Part shown: positions 30,177 to 41,039 of the stretch, piece by piece
Layout: every line of letters starts with the position of its first letter
Position numbering within the stretch: position 1 is the stretch's first letter
DNA from: Streptomyces thinghirensis
Lineage (GTDB): Bacteria > Actinomycetota > Actinomycetia > Streptomycetales > Streptomycetaceae
Length of the DNA: 64,000 bases
Direction of reading: 5' to 3'
Assembly: GCA_021502835.1 (NCBI GenBank)
Contig: JAKFGP010000025.1
Coordinates: forward strand, 1-64,000
The notes under the pieces: generated by a model
The model's input: only the letters and a program-made list of their open reading frames with translations
What the model was told of the DNA's origin: nothing
Database searches by the model: none
Program-made: the position numbers and the translations under genes

Positions 30177-30894
30177 CCGTCTTCCTCTGGGGCGTGCTGC
30201 CCTACGCCGCGTTCGCCCTGCTGGTCGCCGGTCTGATCTGGCGGCACCGCTACGACCGCTTCGGCTGGACGACGCGGTCCTCACAGGTCTACGAGTCGAA
30301 GCTGCTGAACATCGCCTCGCCCGTGTTCCACTACGGCATCCTGTTCGTACTGGTCGGCCATCTCGTCGGGCTGTTCGTCCCCGAGTCGTGGACGGACACG
30401 GTGGGCATGAGCGAGCACGGGTACCACCTGCTGTCCCTGTACGGCGGCACGGCGGCCGGGGTGCTGGCGGTCGCCGGCATCCTGATCCTCATCTACCGGC
30501 GGCGCACCAGCGCGCCCGTGTTCCGGGCGACGACCGCCAACGACAAGGTCATGTACGTCTTCCTGCTCGGCGCGATCGTCCTCGGCATGGTGGCCAGCTC
30601 GCGCACTCCTCCGGCACCGGCTACGACTACCGGCACACCATCGCCCCGTGGTCGCGCAGCCTGTTCACCCTCCAGCCGAAGACGGAGCTGATGGTGGGCG
30701 TGCCGGTGCTGTACCAGGTGCACGCGGTGATCGGGATGGCGCTGATCGCGCTGGTGCCCTACACCCGGCTGGTGCACATGTTCAGCGCGCCGGTGCAGTA
30801 CCTGGTCCGGCCCTACGTGGTCTGGCCGGTCGCGCGACCCCAGGCAGCTGGGGCCGCGCCCGGACCGGCGGGGCTGGAGCGCGCGGGCTCCTGA
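30173..30894 (+). CDS. narI: Respiratory nitrate reductase gamma subunit (NarI, cytochrome b)
   Basis: Integral membrane diheme subunit that oxidises menaquinol and passes electrons to NarH. GTG 30173 ('VTVFLWGVLPYAAFALLVAG'). Five hydrophobic segments are seen, and His residues in 'FHYGILFVLVGHLVGLF', 'YQVHAVIGMALIAL' and 'RLVHMFSAP' fit the heme ligands. A frameshift near 30.60 kb and another near 30.83 kb move the C-terminus; the given end is the TGA reached without correcting the last one, and a corrected frame would run about 30 bases further to 30924. Confidence 0.92.
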
Positions 30895-31327
30895 GACCTT
30901 CCGGCTGAGGCCAGCTTCGCCGTGAGGGTGATGGTCGTACCGGTCAGCCTGGCTGACCGGGCAGTTCTTCTTGGCGTCCTCGGCGGCGGCGGTGAACGCC
31001 TCCTCGTCGAGGCCGGGGACGGTGCCCTCCACGGTGAGGTGGATGCCCTTGATGCCCTCACCGGGCTGGAAGGTGACGTCGGCGGAGGTGGTGAGCTTGG
31101 TGGGCGGGGTGCCGGCGCCGGCCAGGCCGTGCGACAGCGCCATGGAGAAGCAGCTGGAGTGGGCGGCGGCGATCAGCTCTTCCGGGCTGGTCTTGCCGTT
31201 CGCCTGCTCGGCGCGCGACGGCCACGACACCGGCTGCTCGCCGATGCCGGACGAGTCGAAGGTGACGACACCGTTGCCCTCGAGCAGGTTGCCTCCCCAG
31301 ACGGTGTGCGGAGCGCGTGGTTGCCAC
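30813..31327 (-). CDS. OsmC/Ohr-family peroxidase
   Basis: Thiol-dependent peroxidase of the OsmC class (organic hydroperoxide detoxification). GTG start 31327 after 'gagagga'. The two redox cysteines are in 'AAAHSSCFSMALSHG' and 'AKKNCPVSQAL', with 'SPEELIAAAHSS' typical of OsmC. The family normally ends shortly after 'LTAKLAS', near 30905; the extension to 30813 over the end of narI is probably an effect of a lost stop. Convergent with narGHJI. Confidence 0.9.
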
Positions 31328-31413
31328 GGCGGGTCCTCTCGAATTCTCTTGCTGTACCTGGGCGGTGGGAGCCCGGCGACCGGGTTCCCACCCCCATCCG
31401 ATCACACTCCGGC

Positions 31414-33217
31414 TCAGCTCACGCGGAACACCGGTCCCCGGGCGGTGAACGGCAGCCGCGCCCCCTGCGGAATCAGGTAGGCGTGCTCGCGCCGTACCCG
31501 CAGTACGTCGCACCAGCCGTCGGTGATGACGAGGACCGGCGCGGTGGGCGGGAAGTCGTCGGCGCGCAGCAGCAGGTCGATGCCCGGCTGGAGCACCGTG
31601 CCGCCACGGCCGTGCACCCGCACCCGGCCGGCGATGTCCGTCACCGGCAGGTATCCGGCGTCGTGCGGTGCCGCGTCGCAGAACACCACCCGGGCGGCGG
31701 GCACGTCCCGGGCCTCGGCGTAGAGGCGATGGCGCCGAGCGCCTTGCCGAGCAGGGTGCGGTCCATCGAGCCGGAGGTGTCCAGGACGACGCCGAAGGTG
31801 CAGCGGGCGATCTCCTCGGGCGGGAAGTACCGTCCGGCGCGCGGGATGTCCGGGGTGGCCGCCTGACGCCGCGAGGGGCGCGCGTACGACCGCACGGGCT
31901 CGGGGCGGGGCACGAACTCGTCGAACCAGCGGGCGAGCCGGGCGTCCCAGGGCAGCGGCGGATGGCTGAGGGCGCGGATCTCCTCGACCAGGCCGCCGGG
32001 CAGGAAGCCGCGCTCCTGCCGCTGGTGGAGGTCGAGGCCCTGGGCGAGGCCGCGTCGGTAGAAGCCGTCGAGGTCGACGTAGTCGCGGGGTGAGCCGAGC
32101 GGGCCGCCCAGGATGTCGCCGGTGCCCTTGCCGCGCAGGGTGGACAGGCGGCGCATGCGGCGCAGGTCGCCGGCGATGCGGTCGTAGACCTCCTCGGCGG
32201 ACAGGCCGGCCAGCTCGGGGTCGTGCAGCAGCCCTTCGGGCATGGTGCCGACCTGCATCTCGACGAGCCAGCCGTTGATGACGTAGTCGCAGGCGACGTT
32301 GAAGAGGTACGGGTCGCGGGTCCCGCAGCGGTCGCCGTGGCGCAGGGCGGCGTGCAACATCTCGTGGGCCAGGATGAAGCGCCACCCTCGTCGTCGTACC
32401 GGCGCAGGGGGTTGACGTAGATCTCCGGCGGCCTCGGCGTCGACGGCGGCGACGGAGATGCCGTGGGCGCGGGCCAGTTCGGCGTCGGCGACGAGGGTGA
32501 TGCCGGACGCGATGCCGCCGAGGAGCGGGTAGGAGGAGACGAACCAGCTCAGGGCCTCCTCCCAGGGGCGCAGGCGGGGCGCCTCGCCGTCCATGGAGGT
32601 CGCGGCGGCCGCCCGCCATGTCGAGCGCGGTGGAGACGGTCCGGGTGAGCGCGCTCGCGAACGCCGTCTGCCATTCGGGGACCCGCCCGAGCCAGCCGTT
32701 CCACGGCACGAGCAGCAGGTCGGCCGCGTTGCCCGCCGGTGCCGCAGTGCTCGTACACGGCCGGCACCCCGTCCCGGCGCCAGCGCGCGGCGAGCCGCTC
32801 CTCGTCGCCGTCGGGGTAGGCGGCGGGGAGGTCGTCCGGGGCGCGGCCGATGCGGAAGCCGAGCAGGAAGCGGTTGACGACGGCGCAGCGTGCGGCGAGG
32901 TCGGCGTCGTCCGGCTGGACGCGCTCGCCCGTGGCCGCGGGGACGTGGCCGAAGCCGAGGTGGAGCGCGGCGTGCGCGAGGGCCCAGGCCCACAGGGCGG
33001 GCTCGGTGAGTCGGTCCGGGTGGGCGTGCACGACGCCGTCGGAGTCGACGCGCACCAGCCCGCCCCGGGGCGCGACGGCGCACTTCTCCCGGCGGCAGAC
33101 GGTGAACTCCACCGCGCTCAGGGACGGGTCGGCGCGGACCAGCCGCAGTCCCGCCTCGAACGCCTCCGCCGCCAGGTCCCGCTTCTTCTTGCCCTTGGTG
33201 GTCCGGGCGGGGCTCAT
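31414..33217 (-). CDS. VWA-like / HExxH metallopeptidase-like protein (DUF2201 type)
   Basis: About 600 residues, ATG 33217 to TGA 31416-31414. The middle part carries a zinc motif 'RFILAHEMLHAALRHGDRCG' (HExxH) and the C-terminal part a VWA-like domain with MIDAS 'VVLDTSGSMDRTLLGKALGA', ending 'FPPTAPVLVITDGWCDVLRV'. Proteins of this pairing act with MoxR-type AAA ATPases, probably as a metal- or partner-loading module; targets are unknown. It overlaps the ATPase gene by ATGA, so the two are translated together. Frameshifts at about 32.73, 32.60, 32.41 and 31.73 kb. Confidence 0.85.
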
Positions 33218-34276
33218 CGCCGGGCCTCCACCAGCCGGGGCATGTCGCGGGCGGCCTCGACGAGGAACCAGGCGGGCAGCACCGGGTTGCCGTCGGCGTC
33301 GGAGGCGATGACGCTCTGGGCGACCTCGACGGAGATCTCGGCGAGCTGCACCAACAGCGACTTGGCGCGGTACGCGGTCTGGCGGCCGTTCGCCGACATG
33401 TGCTCCTTGCTCGCGGGCAGTTCCCTGACCAGCCGGCCGCGGAAGGACTCGGCGAGGTAGTAGAGCAGGTCCCGGTCCTGGAGGCGGTTCGGCCAGCGGG
33501 CCTCGCCCTTGAGGACCGCCTCGATGCCGAACCGGCTGCGGACGATCTTGACGTAGCCGCAGAAGGCGGTGGCGTGGGCGGGGGGTCAGCGTGCCGTGCG
33601 CGAGGACCTTGAGCGTCTCCTCGTCGAGGTCCGGCCCGAAGGAGTGCAGGGCGTCGGAGAGCATGTGCCAGGAGCGCGGGGTGGAGAACGGCTCCTCGGT
33701 CTTGGGCGGCTTGGACCACAGGTGGTCGGGGCGGTCGGTGAGGTGGTCCGTGATCCAGGGGTGGATGCCGTTCTCGCCGGCCCAGACGAGCCAGTCCTTG
33801 GCCGAGGCGTCCAGGTGGACGTGGGTGAGGCGGTTGACCAGCGCGGAGGCGATGGGGCGGGCGAGGGCGTTGTCGGTGGCGCGGTTGCCTGCGCCGATGA
33901 CGATGGAGCCCTTGGGCAACTCGTAGTCGCCGATGCGCCGGTCGAGGATGAGGGAGTAGAAGGCCTTCTGCACGTCGGGTCCTGCCGCGTTCAGCTCGTC
34001 CAGGAACAGGCAGTACGGCTCGTCGCGGGCGATGGACTCGGGCGGGCAGAACACCGACCGCCCGTCCCGGATCTGCGGTACGCCGATCAGGTCCTCGGGC
34101 GCCAGTTGGGTGCCGAGCAGGCTCACGCACTCCAGGCCCAGCGAGTCGGCGAAGTTCCTCACCAGGGAGGACTTGCCGATGCCGGGTGCGCCCCACAGGA
34201 AGACCGGCCGCACCGTGGCGAGGCCGAGCAGCAGTTCCGGGAGTCGGGCGGGGGTGACGGTGACGGCGGCCTGCAC
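33214..34276 (-). CDS. MoxR-family AAA+ ATPase
   Basis: About 354 residues from ATG 34276. Walker A 'LWGAPGIGKSSLVRNFAD' (residues ~27-44), Walker B 'YCLFLDELNAAGPDVQKAFY', sensor region 'SIVIGAGNRATDNALARP' and 'SALVNRLTHVHL' mark the MoxR class. These ATPases act as chaperones for partner proteins with VWA domains; the partner here is almost certainly the overlapping downstream gene. One or two indels near 33.58 kb. Confidence 0.92.
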
Positions 34277-34351
34277 GCAGGGGCTCCTCGGGCTGCTGTT
34301 CGAAGCGGACCCAGACCAGTGTGGGCGGGGCGAGGCCCGTGCGCAGCCGAT

Positions 34352-35761
34352 TTACCGCGCGCCGGGTCCGTTCTGCCGCCGCCTGCGGGCCGCCATCACG
34401 GCGTAGACCAGCACGCCCGCGAACAGGAACAGGACGCCCTGGTACACCGCCGCGTAGCCGGCGCCGGCGACCAGCCAGAGGGAGAAGGCGGCCGCGACCG
34501 CCGCGATCACCCCGTCCCGCACCAGCCGTGCCCGGTCGACCTTCTCGCCCCTGTCCGGAGACCAGGTGGAAGATCTGCGCCGCGGTCGCCAGCAGGTACG
34601 GCACGGTCGCGGTGAAGGTGGTGACGAGCACGAGCACCTCGAAGACCTTCGCCGAGCCCGACGTGTAGTTGTAGACGGTGAGGAGGGAGGCGAGGACGAC
34701 GGTCACGCCGACGCCGACCGTGGGCACGCCGCGCCGCCTGCGCGCGAACGCGGCCGGGAAGAGGCCGTCCTTCGCGGCGGCGTAGGGGGTCTGGGCGCTG
34801 AGCAGGGTCCAGCCGTTGAGGCAGCCGGTCATCGACACCAGGGCGGCCAGTGCTACGGCCCAGCCGCCCCAGGCGCCGCCGAACATGGCGTTCACGGCGT
34901 CGGAGAAGGGCGCGGTGGAGGTCACCAGGCGGTCGTGGGAGACGGTGCCGAAGACGGAGGAGCGTGCCCAGCAGGTAGACGAGCGCGGCGCCCGCGGTGC
35001 CGATGACCGTGGCCCGGCCGACCGTGCGCCGCGGGTCCTTCACCTCGCCCGCGCTGACGGCGGCGGACTCCACGCCGAGGTAGGAGAAGAGCAGGATCGC
35101 GGCGGCGGCGGAGACCGCGCCGATGCCGCTGCCGCCGCTCGCGTTGAACGGGCCGAGGTTGTCCGGGTCGAAGAAGAACAGCCCGCCGACCGCGACGAGC
35201 AGCAGCGGCGCGAACTTCAGCACGGTGGAGACGAGCTGCACGGCGCCGACGTAGCGGGTGCCGGCGAAGTTGGCGAGGGCCGGCAGCCACTGGATGACGA
35301 GCGCGGCCAGGCAGGCGGTCCAGCGGTGGTCGTTCACCGGGATCAGGACGTCGAGGTAGCCGACGGCGGCGACGGCGAGCGCGGCGTTGGACACCCAGGT
35401 GGTGATCCAGTACGCCCATGCGGCGAGGAAGCCGGCGAAGTCGCCGAAGGCCTCGCGGGCGTAGACGTAGGGGCCGCCGGTGCGCGGGTCGCGGGCGGCG
35501 AGGCGGCCGAAGACCAGGGCGAGCGAGATCGCGCCGACGGTCAGGACGCCGAAGGCGAGCAGGCTGACGGTGCCGAAGGGGGCGACGGAGGCCGGGAGCA
35601 GGAAGATGCCGCCGCCGATGATGTTGCCCATGACGAGGGGCGGTGGCGACGGGGAGCCCGAAGCGGCGGGCGTGCCTGCCGTTGTCCGGGGCGGGAGCGG
35701 GGGCCGCGGGGGTCTCCTGCGACGCCGGAGCCGGTGGGGGGACGGTCCCGGTGACGTGCAT
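34352..35761 (-). CDS. APC-superfamily amino acid permease/antiporter
   Basis: About 470 residues from ATG 35761 to TAA 34354-34352, with twelve predicted hydrophobic segments. The unwound helix-1 motif is 'VMGNIIGGGIFLLP', followed by 'DPRTGGPYVYAREAFGDFAG' (helix 3), 'GVESAAVSAGEVKDPRRTVG' (helix 6) and 'TPYAAAKDGLFPAAFARR'. This pattern fits the basic amino acid/polyamine antiporter branch (AdiC/PotE-like). The Pro/Ala-rich N-terminal 30 residues are cytosolic. Frameshifts near 35.65, 34.97 and 34.56 kb. Substrate cannot be fixed from sequence. Confidence 0.88.
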
Positions 35762-35869
35762 GGGGTGGTGCGCCTTCCGTGGAACTGGTGCCCGGGATCG
35801 CCGGGGCGGCGCCCATGGTCGGGCACGGTCCGGCGCGGCTCCAAATCAGGCGCTTTGTCCTGCACGACC

Positions 35870-37995
35870 CCCGTCCGGGGCCGGAAAAAGGTGCGCTGTC
35901 GACGGCCCTGGACCGGGAATCCTCCACGGGCACCTGCGGGCCGTTCGACTCCCGCAGCCAGCGGCGCAGGACCCGGTGCACGTGCTCCGCGCCGACTATC
36001 TCCGCCCCCTCGGCGACCGGCGCGGACAGGACGACCGGCGACAGCAGGAAGGCCCGCGACTGGGCACCGCCGAGACCGCCGTGGGAGCCGATCTGCTCCT
36101 CGAAGGCGAGGACCTCGCCGTCCGCCGGGTCGTGGAAGGAGTTGACCATGATGTCGGCGGTGTGCGGGAAGGAGTGCGTGCGGCGGACGGCGTCGGCGGC
36201 GCCGGGTCCGAAGGGCGCGAGCGGGCCGGGCTCCTCGTCGAGCCGGGCGAGCGGGATCTCCGCGCCGCGCGCCCCGAGCACGAGGCCGCCGTGCTCGCGT
36301 GTCGACCAGCAGGAAGCCGACGCCGGGATGGTTGGCGAGGGTCGGCAGCAGGGCGGGGTGGCGCGCGTCGATCTCCTCCCGCGTCATCCGGTGACGCACG
36401 TCCGGAAAGGAGACCAGGCCCAGGTTGCCGGAGGCCAGCACGATCGGCTCCGAGCGGCGGCCGGTGGGTGTGTCGGCGGGGCGCTGCTGCTCGGCGCCCT
36501 CCTCGACCGGCCGGTGCAGGGCGGCCCGTACGGTGTTGCGTGCCTCGGCGCCGCTGCGGGTGCGCTGGGCCCGGCGCGGCACGGGCAGTCCGCAGCCGGC
36601 CCGCACCAGGTCGCCGAGGGTGAGGCCGTAGCGGGCGCGGAAGGTCTCGCCGGGGCTCTGGCCGTGGTCGGACAGGACGACGATCCGGTACTTGCGGGGC
36701 GCGTGCTCGGCGACCTTCTCGATCAGCGCGAGGGACCGGTCGAGCCGCTGGAGGACCTTCGCGGCGTCCCGGCTGCCCGGCCCGGAGTGGTGCGCCCACC
36801 TCGTCGTACGCCACCAGGTCGGCGTAGACGGCGGTGCGTCCGGCGAGCATGTCGCCCATCACCGGGCGCGACCACGACGTCCCGCTTCGACGACGGTCGC
36901 GAAGGCCCGGACGAAGGGGTAGGAGGCCGCCGCGGGGACGTGCGGGCGGACCTTGTGCACGCGTGCGCGGGTGGACTGGCCGATCTCGCGGACCACCTCC
37001 GCGACGAAGGACATCGCGGTGCGGACGGCGTTGGCCGGGTCGGAGAAGTAGGCGAAGTAGCCGGACCTGGACCGTGTCTCCCGGCTGCGGCGGCGGGTGG
37101 CGATGGAGAGCACGAGGGCCTGCTCGTCGGCGCCGCCGCCGAAGAGGTTGCCGCGACTGGCGCCGTCGAAGTTGAGCAGGCCGCCGTCGCCGGTAGTGCT
37201 CGACGGCGCGGTGCTGGAGTTGGGCGGCGCTGATCGGGCGGTTGCAGACCACGACCTCGCCGCTGTCCTCTCGAACCAGCGGAAGGCGGGGACATCGTGG
37301 TTGGAGCCGCGTGCAGGATGCCGAGCTGGCTGGCGCCGGTCTGGCTGGACCAGTCGGTGCGCCACAGGGCGAGCCGGTGGGTCGCGGAGGCGCCGTCACG
37401 GCCGAGCCAGCGGGCGACGGTGGGCATGGCGCCGCTATCGGCGGCGGCCAGCAGGACATCGTGGACAACGCCGTCCAGTTGCAGGAAGAGGTGCCGGGGC
37501 CGGACGGACAGGGCGGGCCGGATCTGCGGCGGCGGTCGGCGAGCCGGTAGAGCCGGCGCCGGTAGGCGTCGTCGTCGCGCACGGCGAGGGGCACCGCCGG
37601 TGGCGGAGGCGACGGCGGACATGACGGCGGCCACCACGACCGCCGTCTCCGGGCGCTACGCCGCCGCGCCCCGCCGGGTCTACGTCGATCGCGAGGAGCA
37701 GCAGCCCGCCGTTGAGGAAGAAGACCAGCAGCCCCAGGACGAGCGCCGGTACCAGGAGCAGCAGCCGGACCATCAGCGGCCACACCAGGGCGGACAGCAG
37801 GCCGAAGGCGCCGGCGCCGACCGCGGCGGTGATGGCGATGTCGGTCGCGCTGTCGCCGTCGGGCGACTGGAGCCGGAAGTCCGGCAGGATCCCGGCGAGC
37901 ACGAGCATGGTGAGGGTGGACACGGCCCACACCGCGACACTCCGCCCCATCTGACTGGCGACCCGGCGCCAACGCCCTCCACCCACGCTCCGCAC
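35870..37995 (-). CDS. Membrane-anchored alkaline-phosphatase-superfamily protein with holin-like N-terminal region
   Basis: About 700 residues from GTG 37995. The N-terminal 120 residues hold four hydrophobic helices ('VWAVSTLTMLVLAGILPDF', 'FGLLSALVWPLMVRLLLLVP', 'LGLLVFFLNGGLLLLAIDVD') of the phage-holin-4_2 type. The rest is a phosphodiesterase/alkaline-phosphatase fold: 'LQLDGVVHDVLLAA' (metal ligand Asp), 'SQTGASQLGILHGSNHDVPA' (nucleophile region), 'YDEVAHHSGP', 'IVVLSDHGQSPGETFRARYG' and 'HGGLGGAQSRAFLLSP'. Such proteins are common in Streptomyces and uncharacterised; a cell-envelope role is likely. No stop is found in the right frame; the end is estimated from the last family-like residues ('RRWLRESNGPQVPVE'). 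Confidence 0.8.
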
Positions 37996-38101
37996 ACCTC
38001 ACGTCCCGGCCCGTCGTCGGCACGGGCCTGCCCCCACCCTGTCACAACGGTCCGGAGCACCCGTTTGTCCCCCGGGTCCGGTTCACACCCCGTGGCCGGG
38101 T

Positions 38102-38230
38102 TCAGCGGCCGTCGTACCCCGCCGTCGGCATCGACAGTCTGCGGTGGACGCACGCCTTCATCCCGGCGTCGTAGGACGGTTCGGCGTGGCCGACCGTCTC
38201 GATCCGGACGCCGCGCCGCGCCGCACTCAC
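38102..38230 (-). CDS. Small ORF overlapping the preceding hypothetical (GTGA)
   Basis: A 42-codon ORF, GTG 38230 to TGA 38104-38102, with start overlapping the stop of the neighbouring ORF as GTGA. Peptide starts 'VSAARRGVRIETVGHAEPSY'. It may be a genuine small protein or the C-terminal end of the upstream ORF displaced by an indel. No recognisable family. Confidence 0.3.
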   Translation of the reverse strand: MSAARRGVRIETVGHAEPSYDAGMKACVHRRLSMPTAGYDGR

Positions 38231-38517
38231 GCGGTGAACTCCTCCACCGACGACAGCGCGCTCTCGAGCACCCGGCGGCTGGGCGCCACGAACAGGTCGT
38301 GTCCGGGGGCGGACCGCCGTCCCACAGGGCGTCGTGGTCCGGGTCGCAGGCCGCGTACCAGCAGCTCTCTGGCGACGACGTAGCCCATCCGTTCTCCGCG
38401 GCCCAGCGGGCGCACCTTGGCGTGCTGGCTGCGGGGAGTCGACCAGGAAAGGGATCGTCGTCCAACTGCTCCAGCGGCGTCGAGACTCGCGATCGCCGTC
38501 ACCCGCACCAGCCCCAT
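38227..38517 (-). CDS. Hypothetical protein (about 96 residues)
   Basis: ORF starting ATG 38517 ('MGLVRVTAIASLDAAGAVGR') and ending 'SRRVLESALSSVEEFTA' at TGA 38229-38227. An alternative frame in the middle ('CWYAACDPDHDALWDGG') looks equally protein-like, so an indel is likely. No family recognised. It is divergent from the metallo-beta-lactamase gene 80 bp away. Confidence 0.4.
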   Translation of the reverse strand: MGLVRVTAIASLDAAGAVGRRSLSWSTPRSQHAKVRPLGRGERMGYVVARELLVRGLRPGPRRPVGRRSAPGHDLFVAPSRRVLESALSSVEEFTA

Positions 38518-38598
38518 GGGGTCCCCCTCACCTCCCGTTTTCGCCGCCGACCCTACTCCTGGACGTAGGCTTCGCGGAGTCGCGGAGGAGGCAAAGAG

Positions 38599-39422
38599 GT
38601 GCCGGTGGAGCGCTCGTGGTGGGGGGTCACGCCGCCTGCACGGTCGAGGACTCGGACATCCGTGTGCTCACCAATCCTCTGTTCGTCCGCCAGACTCACC
38701 CATCTGCGCCGCAGACGGGAGCGCGCTGCTGCCGCCGTCCGGACGCCTGGCGCGCGCGGACGTGGCGCTCGTCTCCCACTTACGCCGACCACCTGCATGC
38801 CGTCGCTCGCGCGGCTCTCGCGCGGGGCACGCGCCTGCTCGTGCCCCGGGGCGCCCACGACGGGCGGTGCCGGGACTGCGCCGGCTCGGATACCTGGAGC
38901 TGGAAGCCAGAGGTGGCGCCCGGCGACGAGGCGACCGTCAAGGGACCACTGCGGATGCGGGCGGTGCCGGCACGGCTGACGGGCGGCGGCTGCCGTCGGA
39001 CGGCACCGCTCCCCCGCGCTGGGCTATGTCGTCGAGGGTGAGGCACGGACGTACTTCGCCGGGGACACCGGTCTGTTCGACGGCATGGAGAAGGGAGGCC
39101 GGGCCGGTCGACGCGGCGCTGCTGCCCGGTGGGCGGCTGGGGAGCCCGTACCTGGTGCGGAGCACCCGGACGCGGGAGCGAGGCCGCCGGGGCGGCTGGC
39201 CCGGCTGGCGCCGCGCACCGCGGTGCCGGTGCACTACGGCACGTACATAGCCGATCGGGATGGTCGCCGTGCGCCCCACGAGTTCCACACGCCGGGGGAC
39301 GGATCCGTGCGCCTGTCGGCGCTGCGCGCGCCGGGTGGTTGGCGGTGCACCGGCTGGGGCACGGCGAGAGGCGATGCGGGTGGAAGGTCGCGCGGTCGGG
39401 AACTGGCTGGGCACCGCCGTGA
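38599..39422 (+). CDS. Metallo-beta-lactamase-fold hydrolase (UlaG-like)
   Basis: GTG 38599 preceded by AGGAGG. The reconstructed protein starts 'VPVERSWWGHAACTVED' and has 'IRVLTDPLFVRRLTHL', an HxHxDH metal site 'LVSHLHADHLHAVARAAL' (damaged by errors near 38.78 kb), 'ALGYVVEGEARTYFAGDTGL' (Asp ligand) and 'TAVPVHYGTYWPIG' (His ligand). Together these place it in the UlaG/NAPE-PLD-like branch. About 260 residues. Downstream DedA gene overlaps its end. Substrate unknown; at least five indels. Confidence 0.8.
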
Positions 39423-40039
39423 CGAGTATCGCGACCCGAGCCGGCCCAGCAGGCGTTCGGGGATTTATCCCCTCGCTGTTCCCTGCTGGTGCTGATCGGG
39501 GCGCTGGTACCGGTGGTGCCGACGGGCGCGCTGGTGAGTTCGGCGGCCGTGGTCGCGATGCACCAGACCCTGCCGTTCCTCGATGCTGATGGTGTTCGCG
39601 ACGGCGTCGCTGGCCGCGTTCTGCGGGGGACAGCGGCGCTGTACTAGCTGGGGCGGCCAGGGCGTCGGCTCGAAGAACGGCTCGCGCTGGCTGGAGGCGA
39701 TGCGGTCCCGGGCGCCCGAGGACCGGCTGGAGCAGGCCCAGGGACAAGCTCGCCGAGCACGATGTCGCGGTGCTCGTGCTGTCCCGGCTGGTGCCGGCGG
39801 GGCGGATACCGGTGATGCTGGCCTACCTGCTGGCCGGTGGCCACTGCGCCGGTTCGCCCGGGAGCAACCTGCTCAAGCACCTGCCTGGCCTGGGCGGTCA
39901 CGTACCAGCTGATCGGCGTCTAGCGAGCGCCCCTGTTCAGCAAGCCGTGGGAGGGCGTGGCGCGGCGATCGCGCTGACGGTACTGCTCAGCGGAGCGCCG
40001 AGCGTGTGGCGGCGGTTCCGGGGGCCGGCGAAGGCGTAG
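39374..40039 (+). CDS. DedA-family (VTT/SNARE-associated) membrane protein
   Basis: ATG 39374 ('MRVEGRAVGNWLGTAVTSIA') to TAG 40039; about 215 residues. Hydrophobic segments include 'GVFIPSLFLLVLIGALVPVV' and 'VTYQLIGVLSGALFSKPW'. The DedA signature 'LVLSRLVPAGRIPVMLAC' (Arg and Pro-rich re-entrant region) is clear. DedA proteins are undecaprenyl-phosphate or lipid translocases/scramblases. Overlaps the preceding hydrolase gene, suggesting an operon. Four or more indels. Confidence 0.8.
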
Positions 40040-40083
40040 GCCCTGCACCCGCGCGGCACCAGGGCGCCGGGCGGCCGGCCCGG

Positions 40084-41038
40084 TCACTCCAGCACGCGGG
40101 AGCCTTCGACCGGGAGGTCCCACAGGTGCTCCCGGGACAGGCCCGCCCGCTGCCGAGGCGGCGCTTGCACGCGGGTGAGCGGTTCCAGTACCGGTTCCGC
40201 GGACGGGACGAGACGTCCCCCAGTGCATCGGCGCCATCCGGCGGCGCGCCACGTCCTAGGCGGCCCGCACCGCCTCCTCCGGGTCGCGGTGCACGTCGCT
40301 CAGCCACCAGCGGGGGGTCGGCAGGCCCCGATGGGGAGCGGGGCGAGGTCGATGCCGGGGTAACGGCGGCCGATGCGGGTGAACCAGTGGCCGTACCCGG
40401 TGTCACCGGCGGCGTAGTACGCGCCGGCCGTCGGGGTCGGTGGGGACCAGCCGCCCCACGGGGTGCGGCGGGTGTCGGTGAGGCTGCGCTTGGACCAGTG
40501 GTGGGCCGGTACGAAGTCGAAAGCGGACGCCGTCCAGTTTCGCGGCCTCCCACCAGTCCAACTCGGTGACGCAGCGGGTGAAGCGGCGGCGGGTGGAACC
40601 AGCGGCCGAGCCCGGCCGGGGCGGGCGGGGGTGTCGCGGGGAGCCTGCGCAGGGTGGGGGGCGTCCAGGTGGTCGTAGTGGTTGGCTGATGACGACCGCG
40701 TCCACCCGGGGCGGGGCGCCAGGGGACGCCGACGAGGGTGACGCGGGCCGGGGTGCCGAGGATGCGGCGCGACCAGACCGGGTCGGTGAGGACGGTGAGC
40801 CCGCCGAAGCGCACCACCCAACTGGCGTGTGCCGCCCAGGTGACGGCGACGGTGCGCGCGCGTCCACGCGGGGCGGCGGGCCGGGGGCGTAGGGCGGCCG
40901 GGGGGTGTCGGCGAGCCCCCTCGGGGCCGGGTCTCACCGCGCCCTCGCGGGCCGGATCTGGCGAAGGCCTTCAGGCCGGGGAGCGGCGCGGTCGAAGCCG
41001 GTCGTGGAAGGTCGCGGCCACACCCGGTGTTCGGCCAT
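40084..41038 (-). CDS. Metallo-beta-lactamase-fold hydrolase (NAPE-PLD-like)
   Basis: Family segments: 'VTWAAHASWVVRFGGLTVLT', 'DPVWSRRILGTPARVTLVGV', the metal site 'VISHNHYDHLDAPTLRRLP' (one base missing near 40.68 kb), 'FDFVPAHHWSKRSLTDTRR', 'YAAGDTGYGHWFTRIGRRYP' and 'RRMAPMHWGTFVLS'. This is the outer-membrane/NAPE-phospholipase-D-like clade of MBL hydrolases. ATG 41038 is the most likely start, because the family has about 50 residues before the first strand. Ends TGA 40086-40084. Confidence 0.85.
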
Positions 41039-41039
41039 C

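Noticed and set aside
30813..30900. True overlap of osmC with narI
   Set aside because: OsmC proteins normally end near 30905; the extra codons look like read-through past a damaged stop.
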